From Marvinbryantia sp964455335 (GTDB taxonomy: Bacteria; Bacillota; Clostridia; Lachnospirales; Lachnospiraceae): 13,200 nt of DNA. Both the position numbers and the translations under genes were made by a program. The stretch spans positions 1-13,200 of the forward strand of contig CAYVVW010000050.1 in NCBI GenBank assembly GCA_964455335.1, written 5' to 3'. A model generated the notes under the pieces. It ran no database searches. It worked only from the letters and a program-made list of their open reading frames with translations, and was not told where the DNA came from. Within the stretch, counting starts at the first letter, position 1, and every line of letters begins with the position of its first letter. Of this stretch, positions 7,248 to 13,200 are shown piece after piece.

Positions 7248-7380
7248 GCGCAGTGGAAAAAAGGGATTGCGCAGTGGTAAGCAAGGATCGTGCAGTGGAA
7301 AGCAAGGATTGCGCAGTGGCAAGGAAGGATAGATACACGTGCAGTGGCAAGACAGGATCATGCAGTGGCCAGAATGGACG
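7248..7380 (+). repeat. Six tandem 21-bp repeats (minisatellite) before the GNAT gene
   Basis: Units begin at 7248, 7269, 7290, 7311, 7339 and 7360. All share a core of GCAGTGG followed after a short purine-rich stretch by a GGAT-like end; the last unit is the most diverged. The fourth copy carries 7 extra bases (7332-7338). The array fills most of the 221-bp space between the ligase stop and the GNAT start. It is probably transcribed as an intergenic spacer; the frame leading into the GNAT gene stays open through the last four units, but no convincing start lies there. Confidence 0.9.
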
Positions 7381-7424
7381 AGAAGGGATCGGATGTGTTG
7401 CAAATTGGGGAAAGTGGTGGTAGA

Positions 7425-8261
7425 ATGGCAAAGGAATTGGTCACGGGGGCCGCGCAGTTTGCGCGCCTTGTAAAGGAATGGAAGAAAAGAAACGGCAAGG
7501 CGCAGACGAATTGCACGCTATTGCCGAGCGAGGTGGAGCAGCTGGCGGCGCGCGGGAAACTCTCTGTGCGCGAGGACGGCGCCCTGTGTTTTTTCGTTGG
7601 GGAGTCGGATTGCACCCGTCTGTATTACTACCAGGCGGCGGAGGGGGAACTGCCCGACGTGTCGGATTGGCCGCGCCCCGTCGTGATTGACTGCGTGTTT
7701 CGCGGGGATGAGGCGGCGGCTCGAAAAAAATGCGGGGTGGACAAGTGGGTCGCGTGCGGGTTTGCGCCCCATCAGCGCAACCGGCGCATGGAGTGCGCAA
7801 AGGCAGACTTTGTCCCGCCTGCCGATGCCGCGGAAAAAAACAGTCAATTTCCGGTAGTGCCCTTGCTTCCAGAGGATTATTCGGAGGCGGCGCGCCTTTG
7901 GAGGGGCAGCCTGGACTATCGCAGCGCTACTTTTTTTGGGGAGGAGGAGTTTGCGCGTGCCTGCCGGAAGGGCGAGCTGCTGGGCATTCGGTTGGAAGCG
8001 GGCCGCCTTGCGGCCGTGATCGTGACGCTGCCGCGCGGGAAAACAAGTTTTATGGAACACCTGGTGGTAGACCCTGCCCTCAGGGGGCGCGGCATGGGGC
8101 GCACGGCGTTTTGCGGCGGGAGCGCCTACCTGTTTGAAAAGCATGGGGCAGAGAAAATCAATTTTTGGGTGGACGAGACGAACACACATGCCATAAAGCT
8201 CTACGAGCGGATGGGGTACACGTTTGACGGCACTGTGTCCGTGCAGTATCTGCTGGGGTGA
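7425..8261 (+). CDS. GNAT family acetyltransferase with an extra N-terminal domain, inside the acylation operon
   Basis: A 278-residue protein. The C-terminal part (about 145-278) is a GNAT fold: EHLVVDPALRGRGMGRTAF (211-229) has the acetyl-CoA pyrophosphate loop R-G-R-G-M-G, and NFWVDETNTHAIKLYERMGY (246-265) is the usual motif B with the NxxAxxLYxxxGY pattern. The first 140 residues are not recognised. They hold WVACGFAPHQRNRRM (108-122) and could be a degenerate second GNAT-like unit. No signal peptide or membrane segment is seen, so it should act in the cytoplasm. Start ATG 7425 follows GGGGAAAGTGG (7407-7417); the frame is open upstream through the 21-bp repeats but without a good start. 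Its place between the ligase and carrier genes suggests it acts on the same acyl chemistry, for example by acetylating an amino group on the loaded substrate; that role is inferred. Confidence 0.8.
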   Translation: MAKELVTGAAQFARLVKEWKKRNGKAQTNCTLLPSEVEQLAARGKLSVREDGALCFFVGESDCTRLYYYQAAEGELPDVSDWPRPVVIDCVFRGDEAAARKKCGVDKWVACGFAPHQRNRRMECAKADFVPPADAAEKNSQFPVVPLLPEDYSEAARLWRGSLDYRSATFFGEEEFARACRKGELLGIRLEAGRLAAVIVTLPRGKTSFMEHLVVDPALRGRGMGRTAFCGGSAYLFEKHGAEKINFWVDETNTHAIKLYERMGYTFDGTVSVQYLLG

Positions 8262-8391
8262 GCCTTTTTCCCCGCTGGACTGCGATGGTGCTGTGGCAAA
8301 AAGATGTTGTGGCGGTGTTTTGCTGCTTCACAAGGCTCCGCTGACCCGCTGACATCATGAAAATTTAGAAAAACATATGAGGAGAGACGAG

Positions 8392-8622
8392 ATGGAAAAA
8401 TTGATGGAAATTTTGGAAGAGTTGCGTCCGGATGTGGACTTTGGCGCGGAAACCGCGTTGGTGGACGACGCCATTTTGGATTCGTTTGACATTGTGACGC
8501 TGGTGGGCGAACTCAATGACGCGTTCCAGGTGGAGATTCCGTTTGAGGAGATGGAGCCGGAAAATTTCAATTCGGCAGATGCCATTTACCAGTTGATCGA
8601 AAAACTGCGGCAGGGGGCGTAG
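8392..8622 (+). CDS. Acyl carrier protein (DltC-like)
   Basis: A 76-residue acidic four-helix carrier protein. The 4'-phosphopantetheine attachment site is Ser31 in DDAILDSFDIV (25-35). The DSF context and the LLDS-like approach resemble D-alanyl carrier proteins more than fatty-acid ACP, which has DSL. It would receive the activated acyl group from the ligase at 5674 and present it to the MBOAT. Start ATG 8392 is chosen because GGAGAG (8381-8386) lies 5 nt before it; an in-frame ATG at 8377 lacks a site. The MBOAT gene begins 1 bp after its stop codon, so the two are almost certainly translated together. The 114 bp between the GNAT stop and this gene show no terminator or other clear signal. 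Confidence 0.92.
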   Translation: MEKLMEILEELRPDVDFGAETALVDDAILDSFDIVTLVGELNDAFQVEIPFEEMEPENFNSADAIYQLIEKLRQGA

Positions 8623-8623
8623 G

Positions 8624-10189
8624 ATGACCGTCAATTCGCTGTATTTCCTGTTGTTTTTGACGTGCCTTTTGTTTGCGTATTATGTGTTTTGGCAAAAGTA
8701 CCGTTTCGCGGCGCTGCTCGCCGGAAGCGTGGCATTTTATGTCCTGGCGTGCGCGACATCCCCCGTTTACCTGTTTTTGACGAGCCTGAGCATTTGGGCG
8801 GCCGGCCTTTGGATGGATCGGCAGGAGCGCTTATGCGCGCAGCTGTGCGAAAAGGACAGGGAACACGCCGCCCAGTGGAAGCGGGCTTGCAAGAAGAAGA
8901 AAAAGGGGGCTGCGACAGTAGCCACGCTGCTGAATTTGGCGATTCTTTTGACGCTCAAGTATGGCGGGTTTTTTGGGGAAATGGCAAATGCGGTGCTCGG
9001 GTGGGCTGGGATTTCCATTGCGATTCCGCAATTTTTGGCGCCGTTGGGCATTTCCTATTATACCCTGATTGCCATCGGCTACGTCATCGACCTTTACAAG
9101 GGAAAATTTCCGGCGCAGAAAAATTATGCAAAGCTGTTGCTGTTTCTCGCGTATTTTCCGCAAATGACGCAAGGCCCGTTCAACCGCTACCAGCCGATGG
9201 CCGCGCAGCTGTACGAGGGGCATCGGTTTTCCTATCACAATTTTTCGTATGGATGCCAGCGGATGCTGTGGGGGTTTTTCAAAAAAATGGTGGTTGCGGA
9301 CAATCTGCAGCCTGTGTCGCAGGCCATTTTTGACGGATTTCGGGAGCTGCCAGGGCCGACGTGCTTTGTGGGATGCGTTGCCTTAACCGTGTCCATGTAT
9401 GCCGATTTTTCCGGATATATGGACATCGTGGCAGGCGCGTCGCAGCTGTTTGGCATCTCGATCGCCGAAAATTTTGCCAGGCCGTTTTTTTCAAAATCCC
9501 TGGCGGAATATTGGCGCAGGTGGCACATTTCCCTGGGAAGCTGGTTTCGCGATTATGTGTTTTACCCGCTTGCGGTCTCCAAGCCCGCGGTGAAATTTGG
9601 GAAAAAAGGGCGCAAGTGGTTTGGCCCGCGCGTGGGGAAATTGTTCCCATCCCTGTTTGCGCTCACGTTTGTTTGGGTCGGAACGGGGCTGTGGCATGAC
9701 GCGAGCTGGCGGTACATTTTTTGGGGATTTGCGAATGGCGCGGTGATCATGGGCGCCATGGTGCTAGAACCTTATTTTGCGAAAGCAAAGGAAAAACTGT
9801 CCATCCGATCGGACGCGAAAGCCTGGCAGTTTTTTTGCATGGCGCGCACTTTTTTGCTGGTTTGTTTGCTGAAAATCTTTCCAGGGCCTGCCAGCACGGC
9901 CGCGTCCGTTGCATTCGCAAAGCGGTTATTTACCGCATTTTCCATGCCAAAGGGACTCGGGGAATGGCTGCCGGGCATCGGAACAGGGGATGTCATCTGG
10001 CTGTTTTTTGCCATTTTTCTCATTTTTTTGGTGGATGCCCTGGAAGAAAAGCAGGACATGCGGGATATGCTTGCAAAAAAGCCGGTTTGGGTTCGCTGGG
10101 GCGCTTACCTTTTTCTTTTGGTTTACCTGCTGGCGGTAGGAAAGTGGAACACATCGGGAACGGGGGGATTTGCCTATGCGCAATTTTAA
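8624..10189 (+). CDS. MBOAT family membrane O-acyltransferase (DltB/AlgI-like) ending in an F-A-Y-A-Q-F tail
   Basis: A 521-residue polytopic membrane protein that would take the acyl group from the carrier protein at the cytoplasmic side and pass it outward. Hydrophobic segments are spread along the length. Family landmarks: FLAPLGISYYTLIAIGYVIDLYKGK (137-161), FPQMTQGPFNRY (178-189), SMYADFSGYMDIVAG (257-271), EYWRRWHISLGSWFRDY (295-311) and GTGLWHDASWRYIFWG (353-368). His358 matches the invariant catalytic MBOAT His, and His301 matches the second conserved His of DltB. The protein ends FAYAQF (516-521), an aromatic tail like that reported for the DltX microprotein and some other MBOATs, where Tyr is a proposed acyl carrier. 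AGGGGG (8612-8617) precedes ATG 8624. The stop codon lies 14 nt inside the next gene. Confidence 0.95.
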   Translation: MTVNSLYFLLFLTCLLFAYYVFWQKYRFAALLAGSVAFYVLACATSPVYLFLTSLSIWAAGLWMDRQERLCAQLCEKDREHAAQWKRACKKKKKGAATVATLLNLAILLTLKYGGFFGEMANAVLGWAGISIAIPQFLAPLGISYYTLIAIGYVIDLYKGKFPAQKNYAKLLLFLAYFPQMTQGPFNRYQPMAAQLYEGHRFSYHNFSYGCQRMLWGFFKKMVVADNLQPVSQAIFDGFRELPGPTCFVGCVALTVSMYADFSGYMDIVAGASQLFGISIAENFARPFFSKSLAEYWRRWHISLGSWFRDYVFYPLAVSKPAVKFGKKGRKWFGPRVGKLFPSLFALTFVWVGTGLWHDASWRYIFWGFANGAVIMGAMVLEPYFAKAKEKLSIRSDAKAWQFFCMARTFLLVCLLKIFPGPASTAASVAFAKRLFTAFSMPKGLGEWLPGIGTGDVIWLFFAIFLIFLVDALEEKQDMRDMLAKKPVWVRWGAYLFLLVYLLAVGKWNTSGTGGFAYAQF

Positions 10190-11186
10190 GAAGATTTCCG
10201 TGCGCGTGGCGGTCGTTGTTTTGGCGGCATTTCTCTTTGAGTGGGCAGTGCGCCTTTGCTATGAGCCGTGGAACGACTACACCTGCGTTTCCAAACGGGC
10301 GCGCGCGGAATTGGCGGGCACATTGGACACGCTTTACATCGGGACATCGCTGACGTACCGATCCATCGACCCGCGGATTTTGGACGAAAAGCTCGGCACA
10401 AATAGCTTCAATTTGGCGACGTCGGCGCAGCCCTTGATGGGCACATATTACCTTTTGCGGGAGGCGGTGGAGGAAAACCCGATCAAAACCATTTACCTGG
10501 GCATGGCGATGCCTTCCCTAAAACAAAAGCAAAAGGACATCCGGTATGTGTCCGCTTATGAAAACCTGCGGTCCTGGAAATGGAAGCTGCGCTATCTGCT
10601 GGCGGTGCACCAGGAGAGCGTGCTCACTTCGTCTGTGCTGTATTCCACGCGCGTGGAGACTTACACTCATTTTTCCGCCGTGCGAAGCAACCTCCGGCAC
10701 AAAATGCAAGATGCGGCAAATACGTCCTCCCGCTATGAAATGCGCGGATTCCGTCCGGTCGACGAGACCTATCGCGGGGAATTGCGGGAAAACCGCAACC
10801 GCAGGGTCAATTCCTGGATCAAAAAAAGGGGAATGGCACAGACGCAAAAAGAGTCCGTGAAGTATTTGGAAAAAATCGCAAAGCTGTGCAAGGACGCGGG
10901 CATCCAATTGGTTCTGTTTGTGCCGCCGACCACGCAGGATTATCTGGACGCCGCGGGAAACCTTGCGGATTGGGATCAGTTTTGCCAGTCCTTTGCGGAC
11001 GAGTGGGGCGCCACGTGCTACAACTTTTTCAACTACAAAGACCGCGCGCGGGATTTTCCGGACGAGGTATTTCAGGACGAAAAGCACCTAAACGGAAAAG
11101 GGGCGGTCGTATTTTCGAACCTTTTGGCCGAAATCGCGGCGAGCGAAAACCCGCAGGAATATTTTTTGGGGGCTTCGCCCATGTGA
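10176..11186 (+). CDS. SGNH-type membrane-anchored acyltransferase (DltD-like)
   Basis: A 336-residue protein with an N-terminal membrane segment (about 7-27) and an extracellular SGNH-hydrolase-like domain. The nucleophile block is YIGTSLTYRSIDP (54-66) with Ser58; NSFNLATSAQP (76-86) is the next conserved block; the Asp-His pair is in DEKHLNGKG (301-309), with D301 and H304. Such proteins pair with MBOATs to place the exported acyl group on a polymer, as DltD does with teichoic acid. Start ATG 10176 has GGGGGGA (10162-10168) at 7 nt; a TTG at 10170 is in frame but poorer. The gene overlaps the MBOAT gene by 14 nt, implying coupled translation. It could be a plain esterase, but the MBOAT-carrier-ligase context argues for transfer. 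It is too divergent for me to call DltD itself. Confidence 0.85.
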   Translation: MRNFKKISVRVAVVVLAAFLFEWAVRLCYEPWNDYTCVSKRARAELAGTLDTLYIGTSLTYRSIDPRILDEKLGTNSFNLATSAQPLMGTYYLLREAVEENPIKTIYLGMAMPSLKQKQKDIRYVSAYENLRSWKWKLRYLLAVHQESVLTSSVLYSTRVETYTHFSAVRSNLRHKMQDAANTSSRYEMRGFRPVDETYRGELRENRNRRVNSWIKKRGMAQTQKESVKYLEKIAKLCKDAGIQLVLFVPPTTQDYLDAAGNLADWDQFCQSFADEWGATCYNFFNYKDRARDFPDEVFQDEKHLNGKGAVVFSNLLAEIAASENPQEYFLGASPM

Positions 11187-11230
11187 AACAGGAACGAAAA
11201 GAGAGGGAAAATGAAAGGAGAGGGAATCGG

Positions 11231-11728
11231 ATGGGACTGACCACGCTATGCTACATCGAGCGGGATGGGAAATATCTGATGATGCACCGCACCGCAAAGG
11301 AAAAGGACATCAACAAAGAAAAATGGATCGGTGTGGGCGGGCATTTTGAGGCATACGAAAGCCCAGAAGAATGTCTTTTGCGGGAAGTAAAAGAGGAGAC
11401 AGGGCTGGATCTTGTGCGCTACCGCTTGCGCGGCATTGTGACGTTTGTCACCCATATAGGGCAGGATGCCTGGGTGTCGGAATATATGTTTTTGTACACG
11501 GCGGACGCATACACGGGAACGCTTGCGCCCTGTGACGAGGGAACCTTGGAATGGGTCGAAAAAAGCAAGATTTTTGACCTGAACATATGGGAAGGGGATC
11601 GGATCTTTTTTCGGCTTATCGAGGAAAACCGCCCCTTCTTCTCCCTAAAACTGGAATACGAAAAAGACAGTTTGCGCGTGGCCTGCCTCGATGGGGAGGA
11701 ACTTCCAATCTTGGAAACGCGCATCTGA
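11231..11728 (+). CDS. NUDIX hydrolase, 8-oxo-dGTP diphosphatase (MutT) type
   Basis: A 165-residue cytoplasmic NUDIX hydrolase. The Nudix box is complete: G37, E43, then REVKEETGL (51-59), matching G-x5-E-x7-R-E-U-x-E-E-x-G-U, which binds the metal. The start TTLCYIERDGKYLMMHR and the segment KEKDINKEKWIGVGGHFE are characteristic of the clostridial and bacillar 8-oxo-dGTP diphosphatase group that removes oxidised nucleotides. Start ATG 11231 has AAAGGAG (11214-11220) at 10 nt; the frame is open upstream only as an overlap with the SGNH gene. It lies 44 bp behind that gene with no terminator between, so it may share the transcript, but its link to acylation is doubtful. Its last codons lie within the first copy of the 40-44-bp tandem repeat. 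Confidence 0.93.
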   Translation: MGLTTLCYIERDGKYLMMHRTAKEKDINKEKWIGVGGHFEAYESPEECLLREVKEETGLDLVRYRLRGIVTFVTHIGQDAWVSEYMFLYTADAYTGTLAPCDEGTLEWVEKSKIFDLNIWEGDRIFFRLIEENRPFFSLKLEYEKDSLRVACLDGEELPILETRI

Positions 11729-11880
11729 AAATGAGAAGGAATTTCAAACCTTGGAAGTAAGCGCGCATCTGAAAATGGGAAGGAATTTCAAAGCTTGGAA
11801 GTAAGCACCCATTTGGAAATGGAAAGGAAATTCAAGTCTTGGAAGTAAGCGCGCATCTGAAAAATAAGGAATGTGGAAAG
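11710..11880 (+). repeat. Four tandem repeats of 40-44 bp, starting inside the NUDIX gene end
   Basis: Units start at 11710 (40 bp), 11750 (44 bp), 11794 (44 bp) and 11838 (partly diverged). Each begins CTTGGAA and contains GCATCTGAAAA or a close variant; units two and four are identical over their first 26 bases. The first copy is the coding end of the NUDIX gene with its TGA stop, so the array seems to have grown by duplication of that gene end. It fills the space up to the DUF4317 gene, and the last copy merges into that gene's leader. Confidence 0.9.
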
Positions 11881-11897
11881 GACGGGTGAAAACGGAG

Positions 11898-13016
11898 ATG
11901 GACAAGAAAGAAGTTGCGGAAATTAAGAAACAATTTACGAGCGAGCGTTGCCCCATCAGCCGCATTTGCGGCTGCTATGTGGATGCCGACAAGCAGGTGC
12001 GCACGCAGTTCCAGGAGGCTTTTTTGTCGCTTCCGGAGGAAGATTTTTTTAAGTATTTGGCGATTTTCCAAAAATCGATGTCGGGCACGCTGGGGAAGAA
12101 TCTGCTTTCCCTGGATTTTCCGTTGGAATCGGAAAAAGAGGGCGGCGCCCAGGAGCGGTTGCTGCAATTAAAATATTCCGGCCTGCAGGACGACGGGCTG
12201 CTGGAGGAATTTTACGAGCAAGTGATTGCGTCCTTTGATTGCGAGGGGCATTACCTGATTTTGCTTGGATATGGCGTATATGACATCCCTGGGAAATCCT
12301 TGGATAACCTGGAAATGTTTGACGCGTCGGATGAGGTATATGAGCATATTGTCTGCTGCATTTGCCCGGTCAATCTCTCGAAACCAGGCCTGTCCTACCA
12401 TGAAAAAGACAATTGTTTCGCAAGCAGGGATCGGGATTGGATCGTGGAAATGCCCGCCATCGGCTTTTTGTTTCCCGCGTTTTGCGACCGGAGCGCGGAC
12501 ATCCACAGCGCGCTTTATTATACGAAAAAACCGGAAAAGCCACAGGCTGAAGTGGTGGAGCAGGTACTGGGCTGCACGCTCCCTTTGACAGCGGGAGACC
12601 AAAAAGAAACATTTCAGGCTTTGGTTCGCGAGACCTTGGGCGAGACGTGCGACTATGACACGGTGCGCACCATTCACGAAAACTTAAACGAGCTGATTGA
12701 GGAGCAAATCGAGGAACCCGCACCGCTTGTGCTTGGCAAAGAGGATGTGAAGCGGCTCTTGGAGAGAAGCGGCGTCGCGGAAGAAAAACTGGCCGCGTTT
12801 GACGACCGCTTTGAGGAGGAGGCGGGCGAGGAGGCCTCGTTTGTGGCGGAAAATGTGGCAAATATGCGCAAATTTGAGATCAAGGCGCGCGACATCGTCG
12901 TGCAGGTCAACCCCATGCGGAGCGACCTCGTGGAAACGACGGTGATCGACGGGCGCAAATGCCTTGTGATTGTGTTGACAGAAGATGTGGAAGTAAATGG
13001 GATTGCGATACGGTGA
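11898..13016 (+). CDS. DUF4317 family protein of unknown function
   Basis: A 372-residue acidic, soluble protein; no signal peptide or membrane segment is seen. The opening MDKKEVAEIKKQFTSERCPI with ISRICGCYVD shortly after, and the later YLILLGYGVYDIPGK and FLFPAFCDRSADIHSALYY segments, match my memory of DUF4317, a family common in clostridia and without assigned function. A C-terminal part (about 275-372) is rich in Glu and ends in a short strand-rich region. Start ATG 11898 gives the usual family N-terminus, but GGAG lies directly against it. GGACGGG (11880-11886) is 11 nt away; GTG 11886 and ATG 11871 are in-frame alternatives. It is separated from the NUDIX gene by the 40-44-bp repeats. 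No functional tie to its neighbours is evident. Confidence 0.85.
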   Translation: MDKKEVAEIKKQFTSERCPISRICGCYVDADKQVRTQFQEAFLSLPEEDFFKYLAIFQKSMSGTLGKNLLSLDFPLESEKEGGAQERLLQLKYSGLQDDGLLEEFYEQVIASFDCEGHYLILLGYGVYDIPGKSLDNLEMFDASDEVYEHIVCCICPVNLSKPGLSYHEKDNCFASRDRDWIVEMPAIGFLFPAFCDRSADIHSALYYTKKPEKPQAEVVEQVLGCTLPLTAGDQKETFQALVRETLGETCDYDTVRTIHENLNELIEEQIEEPAPLVLGKEDVKRLLERSGVAEEKLAAFDDRFEEEAGEEASFVAENVANMRKFEIKARDIVVQVNPMRSDLVETTVIDGRKCLVIVLTEDVEVNGIAIR

Positions 13017-13031
13017 CAAGGGGGTGCGCAT

Positions 13032-13200
13032 ATGCCAAGGACAGTGGACATCGGGGAGGATTTTTTTTCGACGCTCCGGGAGAAAAATTCATTTTATGTT
13101 GACAAGACGGACTTCATTCGCCAGTGGTGGGATGGCAACACGAAAGTGACGGCCATCATGCGCCCGCGCCGCTTCGGGAAAACCCTGGCCATGGACATGG
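13032..13200 (+). CDS. AAA-ATPase-like / PD-(D/E)XK nuclease-type protein, 5' part only (cut by window end)
   Basis: The first 56 codons are present; the gene runs off the right edge. The opening MPRTVDIGEDF, then FYVDKTDFI (21-29) and MRPRRFGKTLAMDM (43-56), is the standard start of the AAA-ATPase-like family (PF09820), usually followed by a C-terminal PD-(D/E)XK nuclease-like domain (PF08011). RRFGKT is the Walker A equivalent. These proteins occur in many copies in clostridial and Bacteroidetes genomes, and their role is unknown. ATG 13032 follows AAGGGGGTG (13018-13026). The start lies 15 bp after the DUF4317 stop, which suggests co-transcription. The nuclease half cannot be judged from this window. 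Confidence 0.88.
   Translation, partial: MPRTVDIGEDFFSTLREKNSFYVDKTDFIRQWWDGNTKVTAIMRPRRFGKTLAMDM

Noticed and set aside
7248..7380. CRISPR array
   Set aside because: The 21-bp units are directly adjacent with no unique spacers, there is no palindromic repeat and there are no cas genes.
7290..7424. Upstream extension of the GNAT protein through the 21-bp repeats
   Set aside because: The added residues would be only translated repeat, the possible GTG start lacks a ribosome-binding site, and the ATG at 7425 has a purine-rich site before it.
6490..7431. Minus-strand open frame of 313 codons opposite the ligase gene, including heptad-like repeats
   Set aside because: It lies antisense to a gene with all adenylation motifs, has no recognisable domain, and its repeats are just the 21-bp array (7 codons per unit) read backward. 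GC-rich third codon positions leave antisense frames open.
5674..11186. Calling the cluster a plain dltABCD operon or an NRPS fragment
   Set aside because: There is no condensation or thioesterase domain, so NRPS does not fit. The GNAT insertion, the Ser for Cys in the ligase and the divergent SGNH protein make the dlt gene names unsafe.
10886..11230. Upstream extension of the NUDIX protein into the SGNH gene
   Set aside because: It overlaps the SGNH coding region in another frame; the family N-terminus and the ribosome-binding site both place the start at 11231.

Overview
The window looks like a chromosomal piece of a fairly GC-rich Firmicute, most likely a gut or rumen clostridium of the Lachnospiraceae type. 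The basis is family-level only: a DUF4317 protein, a clostridial-type MutT/NUDIX protein, an AAA-ATPase-like/PD-(D/E)XK family protein, dlt-like acylation genes, an LCP protein and clear purine-rich ribosome-binding sites. A run of ten Ns inside the LCP gene marks an assembly gap, so this is probably scaffolded draft or metagenome sequence.

Left part (1-4700, plus strand): a good sigma-A type promoter drives an N-terminally anchored GH5 endoglucanase with a C-terminal CBM2-like module. It is followed by a cell-surface glycan set: UDP-galactopyranose mutase (makes UDP-galactofuranose), a sugar-phosphate nucleotidyltransferase, and an LCP (LytR-CpsA-Psr) protein that would attach a finished glycan to peptidoglycan.

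Middle (4700-5640): about 500 bp without a convincing gene. It holds overlapping inverted repeats just behind the LCP gene, a 160-bp segment bounded by 15-bp inverted repeats (possible MITE) and a terminator. Then comes rpsT (ribosomal protein S20) on the minus strand with a near-consensus promoter, divergent from the next operon.

Right part (5674-11186, plus strand): a dlt-like operon encoding an AMP-forming amino-acid/acyl ligase, a GNAT acetyltransferase, a carrier protein with the DSF phosphopantetheine site, an MBOAT acyltransferase and an SGNH (DltD-like) acyltransferase. The logic follows teichoic acid D-alanylation: activate an acyl group, load it on the carrier, pass it across the membrane through the MBOAT, and transfer it to an extracellular polymer with the SGNH protein. 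Three things differ from a textbook dlt operon. A GNAT gene is inserted between ligase and carrier. The ligase has Ser where DltA has the Cys linked to D-Ala selectivity. No separate dltX is seen, but the MBOAT itself ends in an aromatic F-A-Y-A-Q-F tail resembling the DltX C-terminus. I infer a polysaccharide-decoration system whose acyl group may not be plain D-alanine; this is the best candidate for an undescribed system here.

Downstream (11231-13200): a NUDIX hydrolase of the 8-oxo-dGTP diphosphatase type, a DUF4317 protein, and the first 56 codons of an AAA-ATPase-like protein cut by the window edge. Two unrelated minisatellites lie in this right-hand gene run: six 21-bp units before the GNAT gene, and about four 40-44-bp units that start inside the 3' end of the NUDIX gene.
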